Assembly (NCBI RefSeq): GCF_023028105.1
Contig: NZ_CP095491.1
Span: 3,782,001-3,846,000 of the forward strand
Direction: 5' to 3'
Length of the DNA: 64,000 bases
Origin: Halosolutus gelatinilyticus
GTDB lineage: Archaea > Halobacteriota > Halobacteria > Halobacteriales > Natrialbaceae
Part shown: piece after piece, positions 55,206 through 64,000 of the stretch
Layout: each line of letters opens with the position of its first letter
Position numbering within the stretch: position 1 is the first letter of the stretch
Translations under genes and position numbers: made by a program
Notes under the pieces: generated by a model
Told to the model about the DNA's origin: nothing
What the model saw: only the letters and a program-made list of their open reading frames with translations
Database searches by the model: none

Positions 55206-55216
55206 AGCTATTAACC
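55206..55216 (+). promoter_or_regulatory. TATA box of mvk
   Basis: The sequence agctattaacc lies 23-33 bases before the ATG at 55239, consistent with a leaderless transcript for the mvk-ipk pair. Confidence 0.5.
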
Positions 55217-55238
55217 GTCGTCGTACCAACGGCCGGTC

Positions 55239-56225
55239 ATGACACGTTCGAGCGCTCCCGGCAAGGTGTATCTGTTCGGGGAGCACGCAGTCGTTTACGG
55301 CGAGCCGGCGGTCCCGTGTGCGATCGAGCGACGGGCCCGGGTCGGCGTGCGGCAACGCGACGACGGGAAGCTACGAGTTCACGCGGAGGATCTCAGTCTG
55401 AACGGCTTTACGGTCGAATACGGCGCGAGTCCGGACGATCAACCGGACGTCGACGTCTCCGCATCCCTGGTCAGTGCGGCGATGGGCTACGTCGACGGTG
55501 CGATCGAGCAGGTGCGGGAAGTGACCGGAGAAGGTGAGGTCGGCTTCGACGTGACGATCGAAAGCGACATCCCGCTGGGGGCGGGGCTCGGCTCGTCGGC
55601 GGCGGTGGTCGTCGCCGCGATCGACGCCGCGACCCGCGAACTCGGCGTCACGCTCGATTCGGACGAACTCGCCGAACGCGCCTTCCGGACGGAGTACGAG
55701 GTACAGGACGGACAGGCGTCCCGCGCGGACACGTTCTGTTCGGCCACCGGCGGCGCCGTCCGCGTCGAGGGTGACGACTGTCGAGCGATCGAGGCGCCGG
55801 ATCTGCCGATCGTCATCGGGTTCGACGGCGGGGCGGGCGATACGGGCGAACTCGTCGCCGGCGTCCGCGGCCTCCGCGAGGAGTACAGGTTCGCGGCGGA
55901 GACGGTCGAAGCGATCGGCGACGTCGTCCGGAACGGCGAGGATGCACTCGTCGACGGCGACCTCGAAGAACTCGGCCGGCTGATGAACTTCAACCACGGC
56001 CTCCTCTCGGCGCTCGGCGTCTCGTCCCGATCGCTCGACGCGATGGTCTGGGCGGCCCGCGGCGCCGGCGCGACCGGTGCGAAACTGACCGGCGCCGGCG
56101 GGGGCGGCTGTATCGTCGCGCTCGATCCGACGGAGGAAACCGAGACGGCGCTGTCGTACACGCCGGGTTGCGAGGACGCGTTCCGCGCGGAACTCGCAGA
56201 TGAAGGGGTGAAACGACTCAAATGA
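55239..56225 (+). CDS. mvk: Mevalonate kinase
   Basis: A 328-residue GHMP kinase that phosphorylates mevalonate for isoprenoid lipids. GKVYLFGEHAVVYGEPAV is the start motif, IPLGAGLGSSAAVVVAA is the ATP-binding GHMP loop, and GATGAKLTGAGGGGCIVAL is the C-terminal motif. It overlaps ipk by ATGA, so the first and the archaeal-specific late step are coupled. Confidence 0.96.
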   Translation: MTRSSAPGKVYLFGEHAVVYGEPAVPCAIERRARVGVRQRDDGKLRVHAEDLSLNGFTVEYGASPDDQPDVDVSASLVSAAMGYVDGAIEQVREVTGEGEVGFDVTIESDIPLGAGLGSSAAVVVAAIDAATRELGVTLDSDELAERAFRTEYEVQDGQASRADTFCSATGGAVRVEGDDCRAIEAPDLPIVIGFDGGAGDTGELVAGVRGLREEYRFAAETVEAIGDVVRNGEDALVDGDLEELGRLMNFNHGLLSALGVSSRSLDAMVWAARGAGATGAKLTGAGGGGCIVALDPTEETETALSYTPGCEDAFRAELADEGVKRLK

Positions 56226-56995
56226 TCGTCTGCAAACTCGGCGGGAGCGTCATCACGGACAAGGAGCGTCCGGAGACGCTCGACGGGCAGGCGCTCGATC
56301 GGGCCGCGGGCGCGATCGCCGCCGCGATGGGAGAACGCGACGGATCGACGGGAAGCTGCGGCGAGGCGCTCGCCGACGGACTCGTCCTCGTCCACGGCGG
56401 CGGGAGTTTCGGGCACCACAGCGCGAGCGAACACGGGGTCAGCACGACCGACGGAACGTCCGATGCGGACGCCGTGCTGGACGTTCACGGCGCGATGAAG
56501 ACGCTGAACGGCTTCGTGCTGTCGCGATTGCGCGATCGCGACGTCCCCGCGGTGCCGGTCCACCCGTTTTCCGCGGCTCATCGCGAGGCCGACGCGGCGC
56601 TGACGCTTCCGACAGGCCAGGTGACGACGCTTCTGGAGGAGGGATTCGTCCCCGTCCTGCACGGCGACGTGATCGCCCACGCGGGCCGAGGTGCGACGAT
56701 CGTCAGCGGCGACGAACTCGTCGCCGAACTGGCGCGCGATCTGGACGCCGATCGGATCGGCCTCTGTTCGACGGTGTCGGGCGTGCTCGACGAGAACGAC
56801 GACGTGATCGATCGGATCGACTCCTACGAGGACGTCCGCGCCGTGCTCGGGGAGAGCGAGGCGACAGACGTGACGGGCGGGATGGCCGCGAAGGTGCGGG
56901 CGCTCCTCGAACTCGAGGCGCCCGCGTCGATTTTCGGCCTCGAGGATCTCGAGGCGTTCCTCGCCGGTTCGAACCCGGGGACGACGGTCTCGTAG
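56222..56995 (+). CDS. ipk: Isopentenyl phosphate kinase
   Basis: A 257-residue amino-acid-kinase-fold enzyme that makes isopentenyl diphosphate from isopentenyl phosphate, the last step of the archaeal mevalonate variant. IVCKLGGSVITDK binds ATP, LVHGGGSFGHH contains the catalytic His, and DVTGGMAAKVRALLEL ends the site. A run of about ten residues near 40-50 (GERDGSTGSCGEAL) is a small lineage insert. Confidence 0.94.
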   Translation: MIVCKLGGSVITDKERPETLDGQALDRAAGAIAAAMGERDGSTGSCGEALADGLVLVHGGGSFGHHSASEHGVSTTDGTSDADAVLDVHGAMKTLNGFVLSRLRDRDVPAVPVHPFSAAHREADAALTLPTGQVTTLLEEGFVPVLHGDVIAHAGRGATIVSGDELVAELARDLDADRIGLCSTVSGVLDENDDVIDRIDSYEDVRAVLGESEATDVTGGMAAKVRALLELEAPASIFGLEDLEAFLAGSNPGTTVS

Positions 56996-57104
56996 GTCGC
57001 GTTCGGACGGTTCGGCCGCGAGAAGCGGCTCGTTCGGATCCGGGCGGTTCGCCCGGGCTCGAACGGATCGATACCGACGCGAGCGCGGTTCCGGGACACC
57101 CCAA

Positions 57105-58013
57105 TTAGAAGTTCGCGACCACTTCGTGGACGCAGCCGTCGTCCTGGTAGTAGCTTCCGTGATCGGGGACGTAGCCGACGTCGTAGTCGGTGTAGTTCCA
57201 CGGCGCCGTTCCGTCACAGCCGTCGTTACCGACCGCTTCTCCCCACTCGGCGAAGCCGTAGGCCCAGTTGAGGACGTCGTCGTCGCCCATCCAGTAGTTG
57301 TCGACGTGCCCGGCGGCCTCGGAGATGTCCTCGCCGTAGGTCCCCTCCATGGCGACGGAGTCGTCGTCCGCCGCGCCGCCCAGGATCGAGACGGAGGTGA
57401 CGTCGTCGGGACGATCCCAGTGATTGAGGTTCTTCAACGCCATGAGGGCGACCCGCGCGCCGAGGGAGTGGGCCACGTACCGTACCCGAACGTCCGGATT
57501 GCTGGACTTGTACGAGTAGGTGAAGTAGGCGAGCTTGGCACCGTTTCGTTCGGCGATTTCGGTCGCGTCGTACCAGCCGTGATCGGCGTCCCAGGAGAAG
57601 CCGACGACGGGGTTGTAATACCCCTCGGACGAGAACGTCCCCGCCGCGTCGCCGAAGGTGCACACCGCTCCCTCGTCGTCGTTGTTCCAGCCGTGGACGA
57701 AAACGAGCAGCTCCGCCGGCGCCGGGTCGTGAACGCCAGGGATGCCGTCGCCGGCGTACTCGTAATTGTACTCGTCGTTGCCGTCGGTGAGCTGGACTCC
57801 GTTCGACGTCTCGAAGTGATCGCGCGTGGTTACGCGCGGGAAGCTCCACGGCGGATCGTCGCAGCCGCCTTTCTTGTCACCGGCGGCCACCGGAGACGAT
57901 CCCGCCAGCAGCGCCCCGGCGCCGGCGATCGCCGTCCCCGACGTCCGAAGGACGGCGCGTCTCGAGACGAACGATTCGCGACTGTCGCGTTCGCGTATGT
58001 TCTCGTGTGACAT
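57105..58013 (-). CDS. Tat-exported alpha/beta hydrolase
   Basis: A 302-residue exported enzyme. The N-terminus has SRRAVLRTSGTAIAGAGALLAG, a Tat signal that appears to be cleaved near SSPVAAG. LLVFVHGWNNDDEGA contains an oxyanion-type HG, and VRYVAHSLGARVALMALKNL contains the nucleophile Ser (AHSLG). The late YYQDDGCVHEVV may hold the His. Lipase/esterase or related activity is likely. It lies between ipk and RNase J on the opposite strand, breaking the usual order; its start is next to an AT-rich stretch. Confidence 0.82.
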   Translation of the reverse strand: MSHENIRERDSRESFVSRRAVLRTSGTAIAGAGALLAGSSPVAAGDKKGGCDDPPWSFPRVTTRDHFETSNGVQLTDGNDEYNYEYAGDGIPGVHDPAPAELLVFVHGWNNDDEGAVCTFGDAAGTFSSEGYYNPVVGFSWDADHGWYDATEIAERNGAKLAYFTYSYKSSNPDVRVRYVAHSLGARVALMALKNLNHWDRPDDVTSVSILGGAADDDSVAMEGTYGEDISEAAGHVDNYWMGDDDVLNWAYGFAEWGEAVGNDGCDGTAPWNYTDYDVGYVPDHGSYYQDDGCVHEVVANF

Positions 58014-58250
58014 ACAATCACAGGAGCCAACACCAGTAATAATTAAACTTTTGTGGGATAAATATAAATTAAAAACGATAATAAACTGTCTCTTCGTTTC
58101 GTCCGATCGTCCGAAACGGCCGGAACGCTCGCATCGCGCCGATAGATTCTCGTCCCGACCCGCCGGATATCCCCTCCACACCGCCGCCCGTCGCGACTGC
58201 CGAACCGCTCGAAACCGGTTGCCGCGATGCGCCGGTGGTGAAACCCACTG
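58014..58250. other. AT-rich promoter stretch
   Basis: About 58030-58085 is very rich in A and T (aataattaaact, ataaatataaatta). It is the likely promoter of the exported hydrolase on the minus strand and stands out from the GC-rich background. The following part (58090-58240) holds no convincing frame. Confidence 0.45.
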
Positions 58251-58282
58251 CGTTTTTAACACCCGAGCGTGTAGGGACCACT

Positions 58283-58450
58283 AGCGAGACCCGCGGGCAA
58301 GTGCGCTCGCCGCTCACAGCGGTGCTGTGGGCTGATCGGGGGCGATCCCCCTCGCGAGCGCATAGCGGGATGGCCGACGCGCTGCAAGATGCCGGGGCCG
58401 CACAACCGGGAGTCCGCGGACCGTTTCGATGAGAGTCCATCACGCGGCTT
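58283..58450 (+). ncRNA. Candidate structured RNA (H/ACA-like) before RNase J
   Basis: A TATA-like cgtttttaac at 58251-58260 predicts a start near 58283, but the RNase J ATG is not until 58466. The stretch between is GC-rich, has no frame, and folds into stems: GCGAG/CTCGC (58284-58310), GCGG/CCGC (58319-58401) enclosing ggggg-cgat-ccccc, and ccgcggac/gtcc...gcgg (58414-58446). ACA follows two of the stems (58316-58318 and 58402-58404), as in archaeal H/ACA pseudouridine guide RNAs; a haloarchaeal guide of this class, sR-h45, is known from memory. A structured leader of RNase J is an alternative. Confidence 0.4.
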
Positions 58451-58465
58451 TCAGTACAACCAACT

Positions 58466-59818
58466 ATGGAAATCGAAATTGCAACGATTGGCGGTTACGA
58501 AGAAGTCGGGCGGCAGATGACTGCTGTCCGCGCCGGTGACGACGTCGTCATCTTTGACATGGGCCTGAACCTCTCGCAGGTTCTGATCCACGACAACGTC
58601 GAAACCGAGCGGATGCACAGCCTCGACCTGATCGACATGGGCGCAATCCCCGACGATCGGGTCATGAGCGACCTCGAAGGCGATGTGAAGGCGATCGTGC
58701 CGACGCACGGTCACCTGGACCACATCGGCGCCATCTCGAAGCTGGCCCACCGGTACAACGCGCCGGTCGTCGCCACGCCTTTCACGATCGAACTCGTCAA
58801 ACAGCAGATCGAAGGCGAGCAGAAGTTCGGCGTCGAGAACGACCTGATCAAGATGGAGGCCGGCGAGACGATGTCGATCGGCGACTCCGGGCAGGTCGAC
58901 CTCGAGTTCGTCAACGTCACCCACTCGATCATCGACGCGATCAACCCGGTCCTCCACACGCCCGAAGGCGCGATCGTCTACGGGCTGGACAAGCGCATGG
59001 ACCACACGCCGGTCATCGGCGATCCGATCGACATGGAGCGGTTCCGCGAGATCGGCCGCCAGGGCAACGGCGTCCTCTGTTACATCGAGGACTGTACGAA
59101 CGCGAACAAGAAGGGCCGAACGCCCAGCGAGCGAGTCGCCCGCGAACACCTCCGCGACGTCCTCTACAGCATGGAGGACTACGACGGCGGCATCGTGGCG
59201 ACGACGTTCTCCAGTCACATCGCTCGCGTGACGAGCCTCGTCGAGTTCGCGAAGGATATCGGTCGCCAGCCCGTCCTGCTGGGCCGATCGATGGAGAAGT
59301 ACTCCGGCACCGCAGAACGGCTGGACTTCGTCGACTTCCCGGAGAATCTCGGGATGTTCGGCCACCGCAAGTCGGTCGATCGAACGTTCAAGCGGATCAT
59401 GAACGAAGGCAAGGAGAACTTCCTGCCCGTCGTGACGGGTCACCAGGGCGAACCCCGCGCGATGCTCACCCGGATGGCTCGCGGCGAGACGCCGTACGAA
59501 CTGGACGACGGCGACAAGGTCGTCTTCTCCGCGCGGGTCATTCCGGAGCCGACCAACGAGGGCCAGCGCTACCAAGCCGAGAAACTGCTCGGCATGCAGG
59601 GCGCTCGCATCTACGACGACATCCACGTCTCCGGCCACCTCAACCAGGAAGGGCACTACGAGATGCTCGACGCGCTTCAGCCCCAGCACATCGTCCCCGC
59701 CCACCAGGATCTGAAGGGACTGTCGGGCTACGTTACCCTCTGCGAGAGCGAGGGATACCAGATGGGGAGAGACCTCCACGTCTCGCGCAACGGCAACCTC
59801 ATCCAGATTGTCGACTGA
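58466..59818 (+). CDS. rnj: Ribonuclease J
   Basis: A 450-residue metallo-beta-lactamase/beta-CASP nuclease with 5'-3' exoribonuclease activity in archaea. [17 protein letters not shown] begins the fold; [11 protein letters not shown] is the HxHxDH metal motif; [20 protein letters not shown] and the late [15 protein letters not shown]-like [13 protein letters not shown] contain other ligands. It is followed at once by the prenyl synthase gene (one base between stop and ATG). Confidence 0.95.
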   Translation: MEIEIATIGGYEEVGRQMTAVRAGDDVVIFDMGLNLSQVLIHDNVETERMHSLDLIDMGAIPDDRVMSDLEGDVKAIVPTHGHLDHIGAISKLAHRYNAPVVATPFTIELVKQQIEGEQKFGVENDLIKMEAGETMSIGDSGQVDLEFVNVTHSIIDAINPVLHTPEGAIVYGLDKRMDHTPVIGDPIDMERFREIGRQGNGVLCYIEDCTNANKKGRTPSERVAREHLRDVLYSMEDYDGGIVATTFSSHIARVTSLVEFAKDIGRQPVLLGRSMEKYSGTAERLDFVDFPENLGMFGHRKSVDRTFKRIMNEGKENFLPVVTGHQGEPRAMLTRMARGETPYELDDGDKVVFSARVIPEPTNEGQRYQAEKLLGMQGARIYDDIHVSGHLNQEGHYEMLDALQPQHIVPAHQDLKGLSGYVTLCESEGYQMGRDLHVSRNGNLIQIVD

Positions 59819-59819
59819 C

Positions 59820-60881
59820 ATGACCAGTCCGGAGGCACGAGAGAAGGCGGTGCTCGAAGCGGTCCGGAAGCGCCGTGAGCGAGTCAACGAGGCGATCCCG
59901 GACGAACTCCCGATCCAGCGCCCCGAGCGCCTCTACGAGGCGTCGCGCTACCTGCTTGACGCCGGCGGGAAGCGCCTCCGGCCGACCGTCCTGCTGACGG
60001 CGGCCGAGGCGCTGGTCGACGTCGAGCCGTTGAGCGCGGATTACCGGGAGTTCCCCACGCTCGAGGAAGTCGACGGACCGGACGTGATCGACATCATGGC
60101 CGCCGCCGTCAGCGTCGAGGTCATCCAGTCGTTCACGCTGATCCACGACGACATCATGGACGACGACGACCTCCGACGGGGCGTCCCCGCCGTCCACCGG
60201 GAGTACGATCTCGAGACGGCGATCCTCGCGGGCGATACGCTCTACTCGAAGGCGTTCGAGATCATGCTCGAGACGGGCGCGAAAGCCGACCGATCGGTCG
60301 AAGCCCTTGACGTGCTCGCGACAACCTGTACGAAGATCTGCGAGGGGCAGTCGCTCGACGTGACCTTCGAGTCGCGCGAGGACGTCTCACCGGAGGAATA
60401 CCTCGAGATGGTCGAACAGAAGACGGCGGTGCTGTACGCCGCCTCGGCGTGTCTCCCCGCAGTGTTGCTCGGCGCCGACGGGGAGACGGTCGACGCCCTC
60501 TACGGGTACGGCCTCGACGTCGGCCGGGCGTTCCAGATCCAGGACGACGTCCTCGACCTGACGGTGCCGAGCGAGAAACTCGGCAAACAGCGCGGTAGCG
60601 ACCTCGTGGAGAACAAACAGACGTTGATCACGGTCCACGCCCGCGATCAGGGCGTCGACGTCGACGCGTTAGTCGGCACGGACGACGTCGACGCCGTCAG
60701 CGAGGCCGAAATCGACGACGCGGTCGCCGAACTCGAGTCCGTCGGCTCGATCTCCTACGCCAACGACACCGCCCGCGAACTGGTCGAACGGGGCAAGTCG
60801 CGCCTCGAAACCGTGCCGGACAACGAGGCCCGCGCCCTCCTGTTCGAACTCGCGGACTATCTGATCGAACGCGGGTACTGA
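59820..60881 (+). CDS. idsA: Geranylgeranyl diphosphate synthase
   Basis: A 353-residue polyprenyl synthase that extends isoprenoid chains for archaeal membrane lipids. The first Asp-rich motif is HDDIMDDDDLRRG and the second is QIQDDVLDLT; GGKRLRPTVLLTAAEAL and SDLVENKQTLITVHA are typical. It starts one base after the RNase J stop and is preceded by mvk and ipk in the same region, so late lipid genes are grouped. Confidence 0.93.
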   Translation: MTSPEAREKAVLEAVRKRRERVNEAIPDELPIQRPERLYEASRYLLDAGGKRLRPTVLLTAAEALVDVEPLSADYREFPTLEEVDGPDVIDIMAAAVSVEVIQSFTLIHDDIMDDDDLRRGVPAVHREYDLETAILAGDTLYSKAFEIMLETGAKADRSVEALDVLATTCTKICEGQSLDVTFESREDVSPEEYLEMVEQKTAVLYAASACLPAVLLGADGETVDALYGYGLDVGRAFQIQDDVLDLTVPSEKLGKQRGSDLVENKQTLITVHARDQGVDVDALVGTDDVDAVSEAEIDDAVAELESVGSISYANDTARELVERGKSRLETVPDNEARALLFELADYLIERGY

Positions 60882-61054
60882 CGTCGCGTCGACGACGGCG
60901 ATTTGGGGCGGCAACTCGGAACTCGATTCCGATCGCAGCTCGGGACTCGCGTCTCGATTCCGCTCGGATCGTTTTGCGCGGCTCGCGACGGAGACCGACG
61001 ATCGAGCGGGCGACATCGCGGCTGTTTTGGCCCACGGGCGAATACCGCCCGGTA

Positions 61055-62773
61055 ATGGACGACGAGTTACGCGAGCGTGTAGAACGCGAAGCCGAGAAGC
61101 ACGCGCTGTTGAACGCGGTCAAACACGAGAGCGACGCCGACGTCGGCGCGGTGATGGGACCGCTGATGGGCGACAACCCTGACTTCCGCGAACACGCTGA
61201 CGCGGTGCCGGGAATCGTCGGCGGCGTGGTCGGTCGGGTCAACGACCTCGACTACGACGAAAAGCGCGATCGGCTCGAGGATCTCGCACCCGAAGAACTG
61301 GCCGAGATCGAAGCCGAGGACGAGGCGGACGAACACGACCTCCCGTCGCTGCCGAACGCCGAGGAGTACGACGAGATCCGGATGCGGTGCGCGCCCAACC
61401 CGAACGGTCCCTGGCACGTCGGTCACGCCCGGATGCCCGCCGTCATCGGCACCTATCGCGATCGGTACGACGGCTGGTTCTGCGTCCGATTCGACGACAC
61501 CGATCCCGAGACGAAACGGCCCGACATCGATGCCTACGACGCGATTCTGGAGGATCTCGAGTACCTGGGTTTCGAACCCGACGCGGTCTACCGGGCGAGC
61601 GATCGGCTCGAGACCTACTACGACCACGCCCGCGAACTGATCGCCCTGGGCGGCGCCTACACCTGTTCCTGCTCGGGCGAGGCGTTCTCTGAGCTGAAGA
61701 ATGCAGGCGAGCCGTGCCCCCACCGCGACAAGGACGTCGAGACGGTGCGCGAGGAGTTCGAGGCCATGATCGACGGGGCGTACGACAGCGGCGAGATGGT
61801 GCTCCGCGTGAAGACGGACATCGAGCACAAGAATCCGGCCCTGCGCGACTGGGTCGCCTTCCGCATGATCGACACGCCGCACCCCCGCGAGGAGGTAAGC
61901 GAGTACCGCTGCTGGCCGATGCTCGACTTCCAGTCGGGAGTCGACGATCACCTCATCGGGATCACGCACATCATCCGCGGAATCGACCTCCAGGATTCGG
62001 CGAAGCGCCAGCGGTTCGTCTACGAGTATTTCGGGTGGGAGTATCCGGAGGTCGTCCACTGGGGCCACGTCCAGCTCGACGACTACGACGTGAAGATGAG
62101 CACCTCCACCATCTCGGAACTGATCGAGAAGGGCGAACTCGACGGCTGGGACGACGCGCGCGCGCCGACGATCAGGAGTCTGCGCCGCCGGGGCATCCGC
62201 GGTGAGGCGATCGTCGACGCGATGGTCGCCCTCGGCACCTCGACCAGCGACGTCGACCTCGCGATGAGTTCGATCTACGCGAACAACCGCGAACTGATCG
62301 ACGACGAGAGCGATCGGCGGTTCCTCGTCCGCGGGGGAACCGAACTCCCGCTGGGCGGCAGCCCGCCCGAGGAAGCGAACCCGCCGCTGCACCCCGACCA
62401 CGAGGATCGCGGTGTCCGCGAAATTCCAGTCGGCGACGCCGTGTTGCTCGAACCCGGTGACGTCCCGCAGCGCGAGGAGCGCGTCTGGCTCAAGGGGCTG
62501 GGCTGTTTCCAGTACACTCGCGACGCGCTCCAGTACACCGGCGAGGACATCGACGTGGTCCGTGAGGGCGACGTCGACGTCGTCCACTGGGTACCGGCGA
62601 GCCAGAGCGTCCCGGTTCGCATGCGGACGCCCGAGGGCGGCGTGGGCGGCCGCGCGGAACCCGGCGTCGCCGACCTCGAACCGGACGAGGTCATTCAGTT
62701 CGAGCGCGTCGGCTTCGCGAGAATCGATCGGCACGAGGACGACGAGACCGTCGTCTACTACGCGCACCCCTGA
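61055..62773 (+). CDS. gltX: Glutamate-tRNA ligase
   Basis: A 572-residue archaeal-type class I aminoacyl-tRNA synthetase. An N-terminal helical region (1-105) precedes MRCAPNPNGPWHVGHARM (HIGH) and the late YDVKMSTSTIS (KMSKS). The tail is the archaeal/eukaryotic beta-barrel anticodon domain. In Halobacteria it also charges tRNA-Gln with glutamate for later amidation. ATG 61055 is chosen; the open frame before it is non-coding in character. Confidence 0.96.
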   Translation: MDDELRERVEREAEKHALLNAVKHESDADVGAVMGPLMGDNPDFREHADAVPGIVGGVVGRVNDLDYDEKRDRLEDLAPEELAEIEAEDEADEHDLPSLPNAEEYDEIRMRCAPNPNGPWHVGHARMPAVIGTYRDRYDGWFCVRFDDTDPETKRPDIDAYDAILEDLEYLGFEPDAVYRASDRLETYYDHARELIALGGAYTCSCSGEAFSELKNAGEPCPHRDKDVETVREEFEAMIDGAYDSGEMVLRVKTDIEHKNPALRDWVAFRMIDTPHPREEVSEYRCWPMLDFQSGVDDHLIGITHIIRGIDLQDSAKRQRFVYEYFGWEYPEVVHWGHVQLDDYDVKMSTSTISELIEKGELDGWDDARAPTIRSLRRRGIRGEAIVDAMVALGTSTSDVDLAMSSIYANNRELIDDESDRRFLVRGGTELPLGGSPPEEANPPLHPDHEDRGVREIPVGDAVLLEPGDVPQREERVWLKGLGCFQYTRDALQYTGEDIDVVREGDVDVVHWVPASQSVPVRMRTPEGGVGGRAEPGVADLEPDEVIQFERVGFARIDRHEDDETVVYYAHP

Positions 62774-62817
62774 TCGCGATCGAACCACCCGATTTTCCCT
62801 TCTCGAGCACTCGATCG

Positions 62818-62982
62818 TCACCCGAGCAGGTCGTCGCCCCGATCGGGCAACGGATCGGCGACGACCCCGTCCCGTCGACCGAGCACGCGCGCGTGAGCGG
62901 CACAGACGTACCTGTTCTCGGCCCACGGGACGTGTAACTCGACTGCGGCGGACCGATCGCAGTCGGCTTCGGAACACTCCAT
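62818..62982 (-). CDS. Small zinc-finger-like protein
   Basis: A 54-residue protein, MECSEADCDRSAAVELHVPW..., with CX4C near the start and CAAH 25 residues later. The four residues could bind one zinc. The design is that of the common haloarchaeal mini zinc-finger proteins, whose roles are mostly unknown. A TATA-like ctatagg lies about 20 bases before its start on the minus strand. It converges with gltX. Confidence 0.65.
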   Translation of the reverse strand: MECSEADCDRSAAVELHVPWAENRYVCAAHARVLGRRDGVVADPLPDRGDDLLG

Positions 62983-63278
62983 GGTCGTGTGCACGCGACC
63001 TATAGTTTCAGTGTTTCCCCCGTCCGATGACCGCATTCGATCGCTACCTCGGCGGAGCGTTTCACGGCGTCGTAATTCGCGACCAAGCGCGAAAGCCCCG
63101 GTCGAGACGGAGCACCAACGTAGCACACGGGAAAGAATTTATTACGATCCGCACGATACGCCGAAAACAGTTCGACGAGAATGCGTCACCGATCCTGTAT
63201 GATCCGTCACAGGGGGATTCGAGTACGGGCGTGGCGGTTAAACCGACTGACTCACTACAAAAAGCAACTCGATAGTAC

Positions 63279-64000
63279 ATGGGGAAGGAGTTTCAATCAT
63301 CTACTGTTGACGTCCTGACCCTCGAGGAATCTCTCGAGGCGCTACGGACCAGTTCCGAGTTTCGGGGGAGCATCGAATCGCTCGACACCTATCAGAACGA
63401 TCATCTCGCGCTGCTTCACAACACCGAAGAAGAGCAATTCGCGGCTACGTGTCCGGTTATTCAGCAGGGACTCGACCGAGGCGAGCGATGTCTGTACGTC
63501 GCCGAAGAAGACTCGATAGAAGAGACGCAGACGGCGCTTCAGGACGAGGGGGTCGACGTCGACGCCGCGCTCGACGAAGGAGCGTTGGCCTTCGAGACCG
63601 TTCAGGACACCTATCTCGAGGGCGGGTCGTTCAACGTCGACGAGATGCTGTCGGTCTACGGCGACCTCATAGCGGAGTCGACCGACGAGTGCGAGGGGTT
63701 CCGAGTGATCGCGGAGATGTCGTGGATCCTCGACGCGGACGTTGCGATCGACGAGGTCATGGCCTACGAAAGTAAGGTGAACGCGCTCTTCGAGGGCGAG
63801 GACGCGATCGCGATCTGTCAGTACGACTGCGAGGCGTTCCCGCCGGACACGCTCTGCGACGTCGTCCGAGTCCACCCGCACCTCATCTACGACAACACCG
63901 TCTGTCACAACTTCTATTATATTCCAGCCGAGGAGTTCTGCGGACCCGAACGCCCGAAACGCGAACTCGAGCGGATGCTGGGAACGCTCCGGGATCGGAC
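63279..64000 (+). CDS. MEDS-domain sensor protein (C-terminus outside window)
   Basis: 240 codons are visible from ATG 63279 to the window edge. The segment from about residue 40 to 210 (HLALLHNTEEEQFAATCPVIQQGLDRGERCLYVAEED, GFRVIAEMSWILD, NALFEGEDAIAICQYDCEAFPP, VVRVHPHLIYDN) matches the MEDS (DcmR-like sensory) domain seen at the front of haloarchaeal histidine kinases and regulators. The output part lies beyond the edge. Conserved Cys/His in the core may bind a cofactor. Confidence 0.8.
   Translation, partial: MGKEFQSSTVDVLTLEESLEALRTSSEFRGSIESLDTYQNDHLALLHNTEEEQFAATCPVIQQGLDRGERCLYVAEEDSIEETQTALQDEGVDVDAALDEGALAFETVQDTYLEGGSFNVDEMLSVYGDLIAESTDECEGFRVIAEMSWILDADVAIDEVMAYESKVNALFEGEDAIAICQYDCEAFPPDTLCDVVRVHPHLIYDNTVCHNFYYIPAEEFCGPERPKRELERMLGTLRDR

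Noticed and set aside
1-64000. CRISPR arrays
   Set aside because: No regularly spaced repeat of 25-40 bases was seen on either strand.
1-64000. Insertion sequences or transposase genes
   Set aside because: No transposase motif or paired terminal inverted repeats were found, even around the accessory stretch at 50380-55113.

Overview
The window is chromosomal DNA of a halophilic archaeon (class Halobacteria). The evidence is high GC, strongly acidic proteins, TATA boxes close to leaderless starts, twin-arginine signals on exported proteins, an archaeal ribosomal/RNA polymerase gene cluster, TFB, CDC48, RtcB/archease, and the archaeal mevalonate route with isopentenyl phosphate kinase. The genus cannot be fixed from the sequence; a member of the Natrialbales is a guess from general resemblance. 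Almost every stretch carries one clear gene. No insertion sequence, CRISPR array, rRNA gene or replication origin was seen.

Layout. 1-4860: partial Tat protein, NucS, Tat lipoprotein, an unknown protein and the KH/beta-CASP nuclease aCPSF1. 5022-7806: a signalling cluster with a shrunken KaiC-like ATPase, a short fragment, a HisKA protein without an ATPase domain and a CheY-like receiver. 7817-9115: endonuclease III and DUF371. 9199-14164: an apparent amine/guanidino-compound module (sodium symporter, NrpR-like regulator, class III aminotransferase, ureohydrolase). 14410-21944: phosphodiesterase, pyrophosphatase, PadR regulator, RNase HI with its operon protein, TFB, a DUF4399 lipoprotein and GfcR. 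22107-29465: HAD enzymes, a Bat-type regulator, a DHDPS-family lyase, acyl-CoA dehydrogenase, PanB and an alpha/beta hydrolase. 29682-32191: an Hsp20-fold mini-protein coupled to CDC48. 32378-33435: two neighbouring genes that look frameshifted (HalOD1 and Lrp/AsnC). 33734-36964: a VTT-type membrane protein, Bcp, and the replication pair GINS51-PriS. 37109-43919: Nudix-like protein, GNAT, archease-RtcB, a family 2 glycosyltransferase, a second Bat-type regulator and MoaA. 44101-50379: tRNA-Ser, rpsM-rpsD-rpsK-rpoD, tRNA-Leu, rpl18e-rplM-rpsI-rpoN-rpoK-eno-rpsB, joined mostly by ATGA overlaps. 50602-55113: accessory genes between rpsB and mvk (membrane protein, lipoprotein, DUF354 plus GT4 pair, ThiN-type regulator). 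55239-62773: mvk-ipk, an exported hydrolase, a probable structured RNA, RNase J, prenyl synthase and gltX. The window ends in a MEDS-domain sensor.

The genes group by job. Translation and transcription are supplied by the ribosomal cluster, TFB, Rpo3/Rpo6/Rpo10, gltX and two tRNAs. RNA processing is covered by aCPSF1, RNase J, RNase HI and RtcB/archease. DNA replication and repair are covered by PriS, GINS51, NucS and Nth, and lipid synthesis by mvk, ipk and the prenyl synthase. The less ordinary material is the reduced KaiC/HisKA cluster, the regulator-centred amine module, several palindromes placed on promoters, a 41-residue leaderless gene, the coupled Hsp20-like/CDC48 pair and the structured leader before RNase J.
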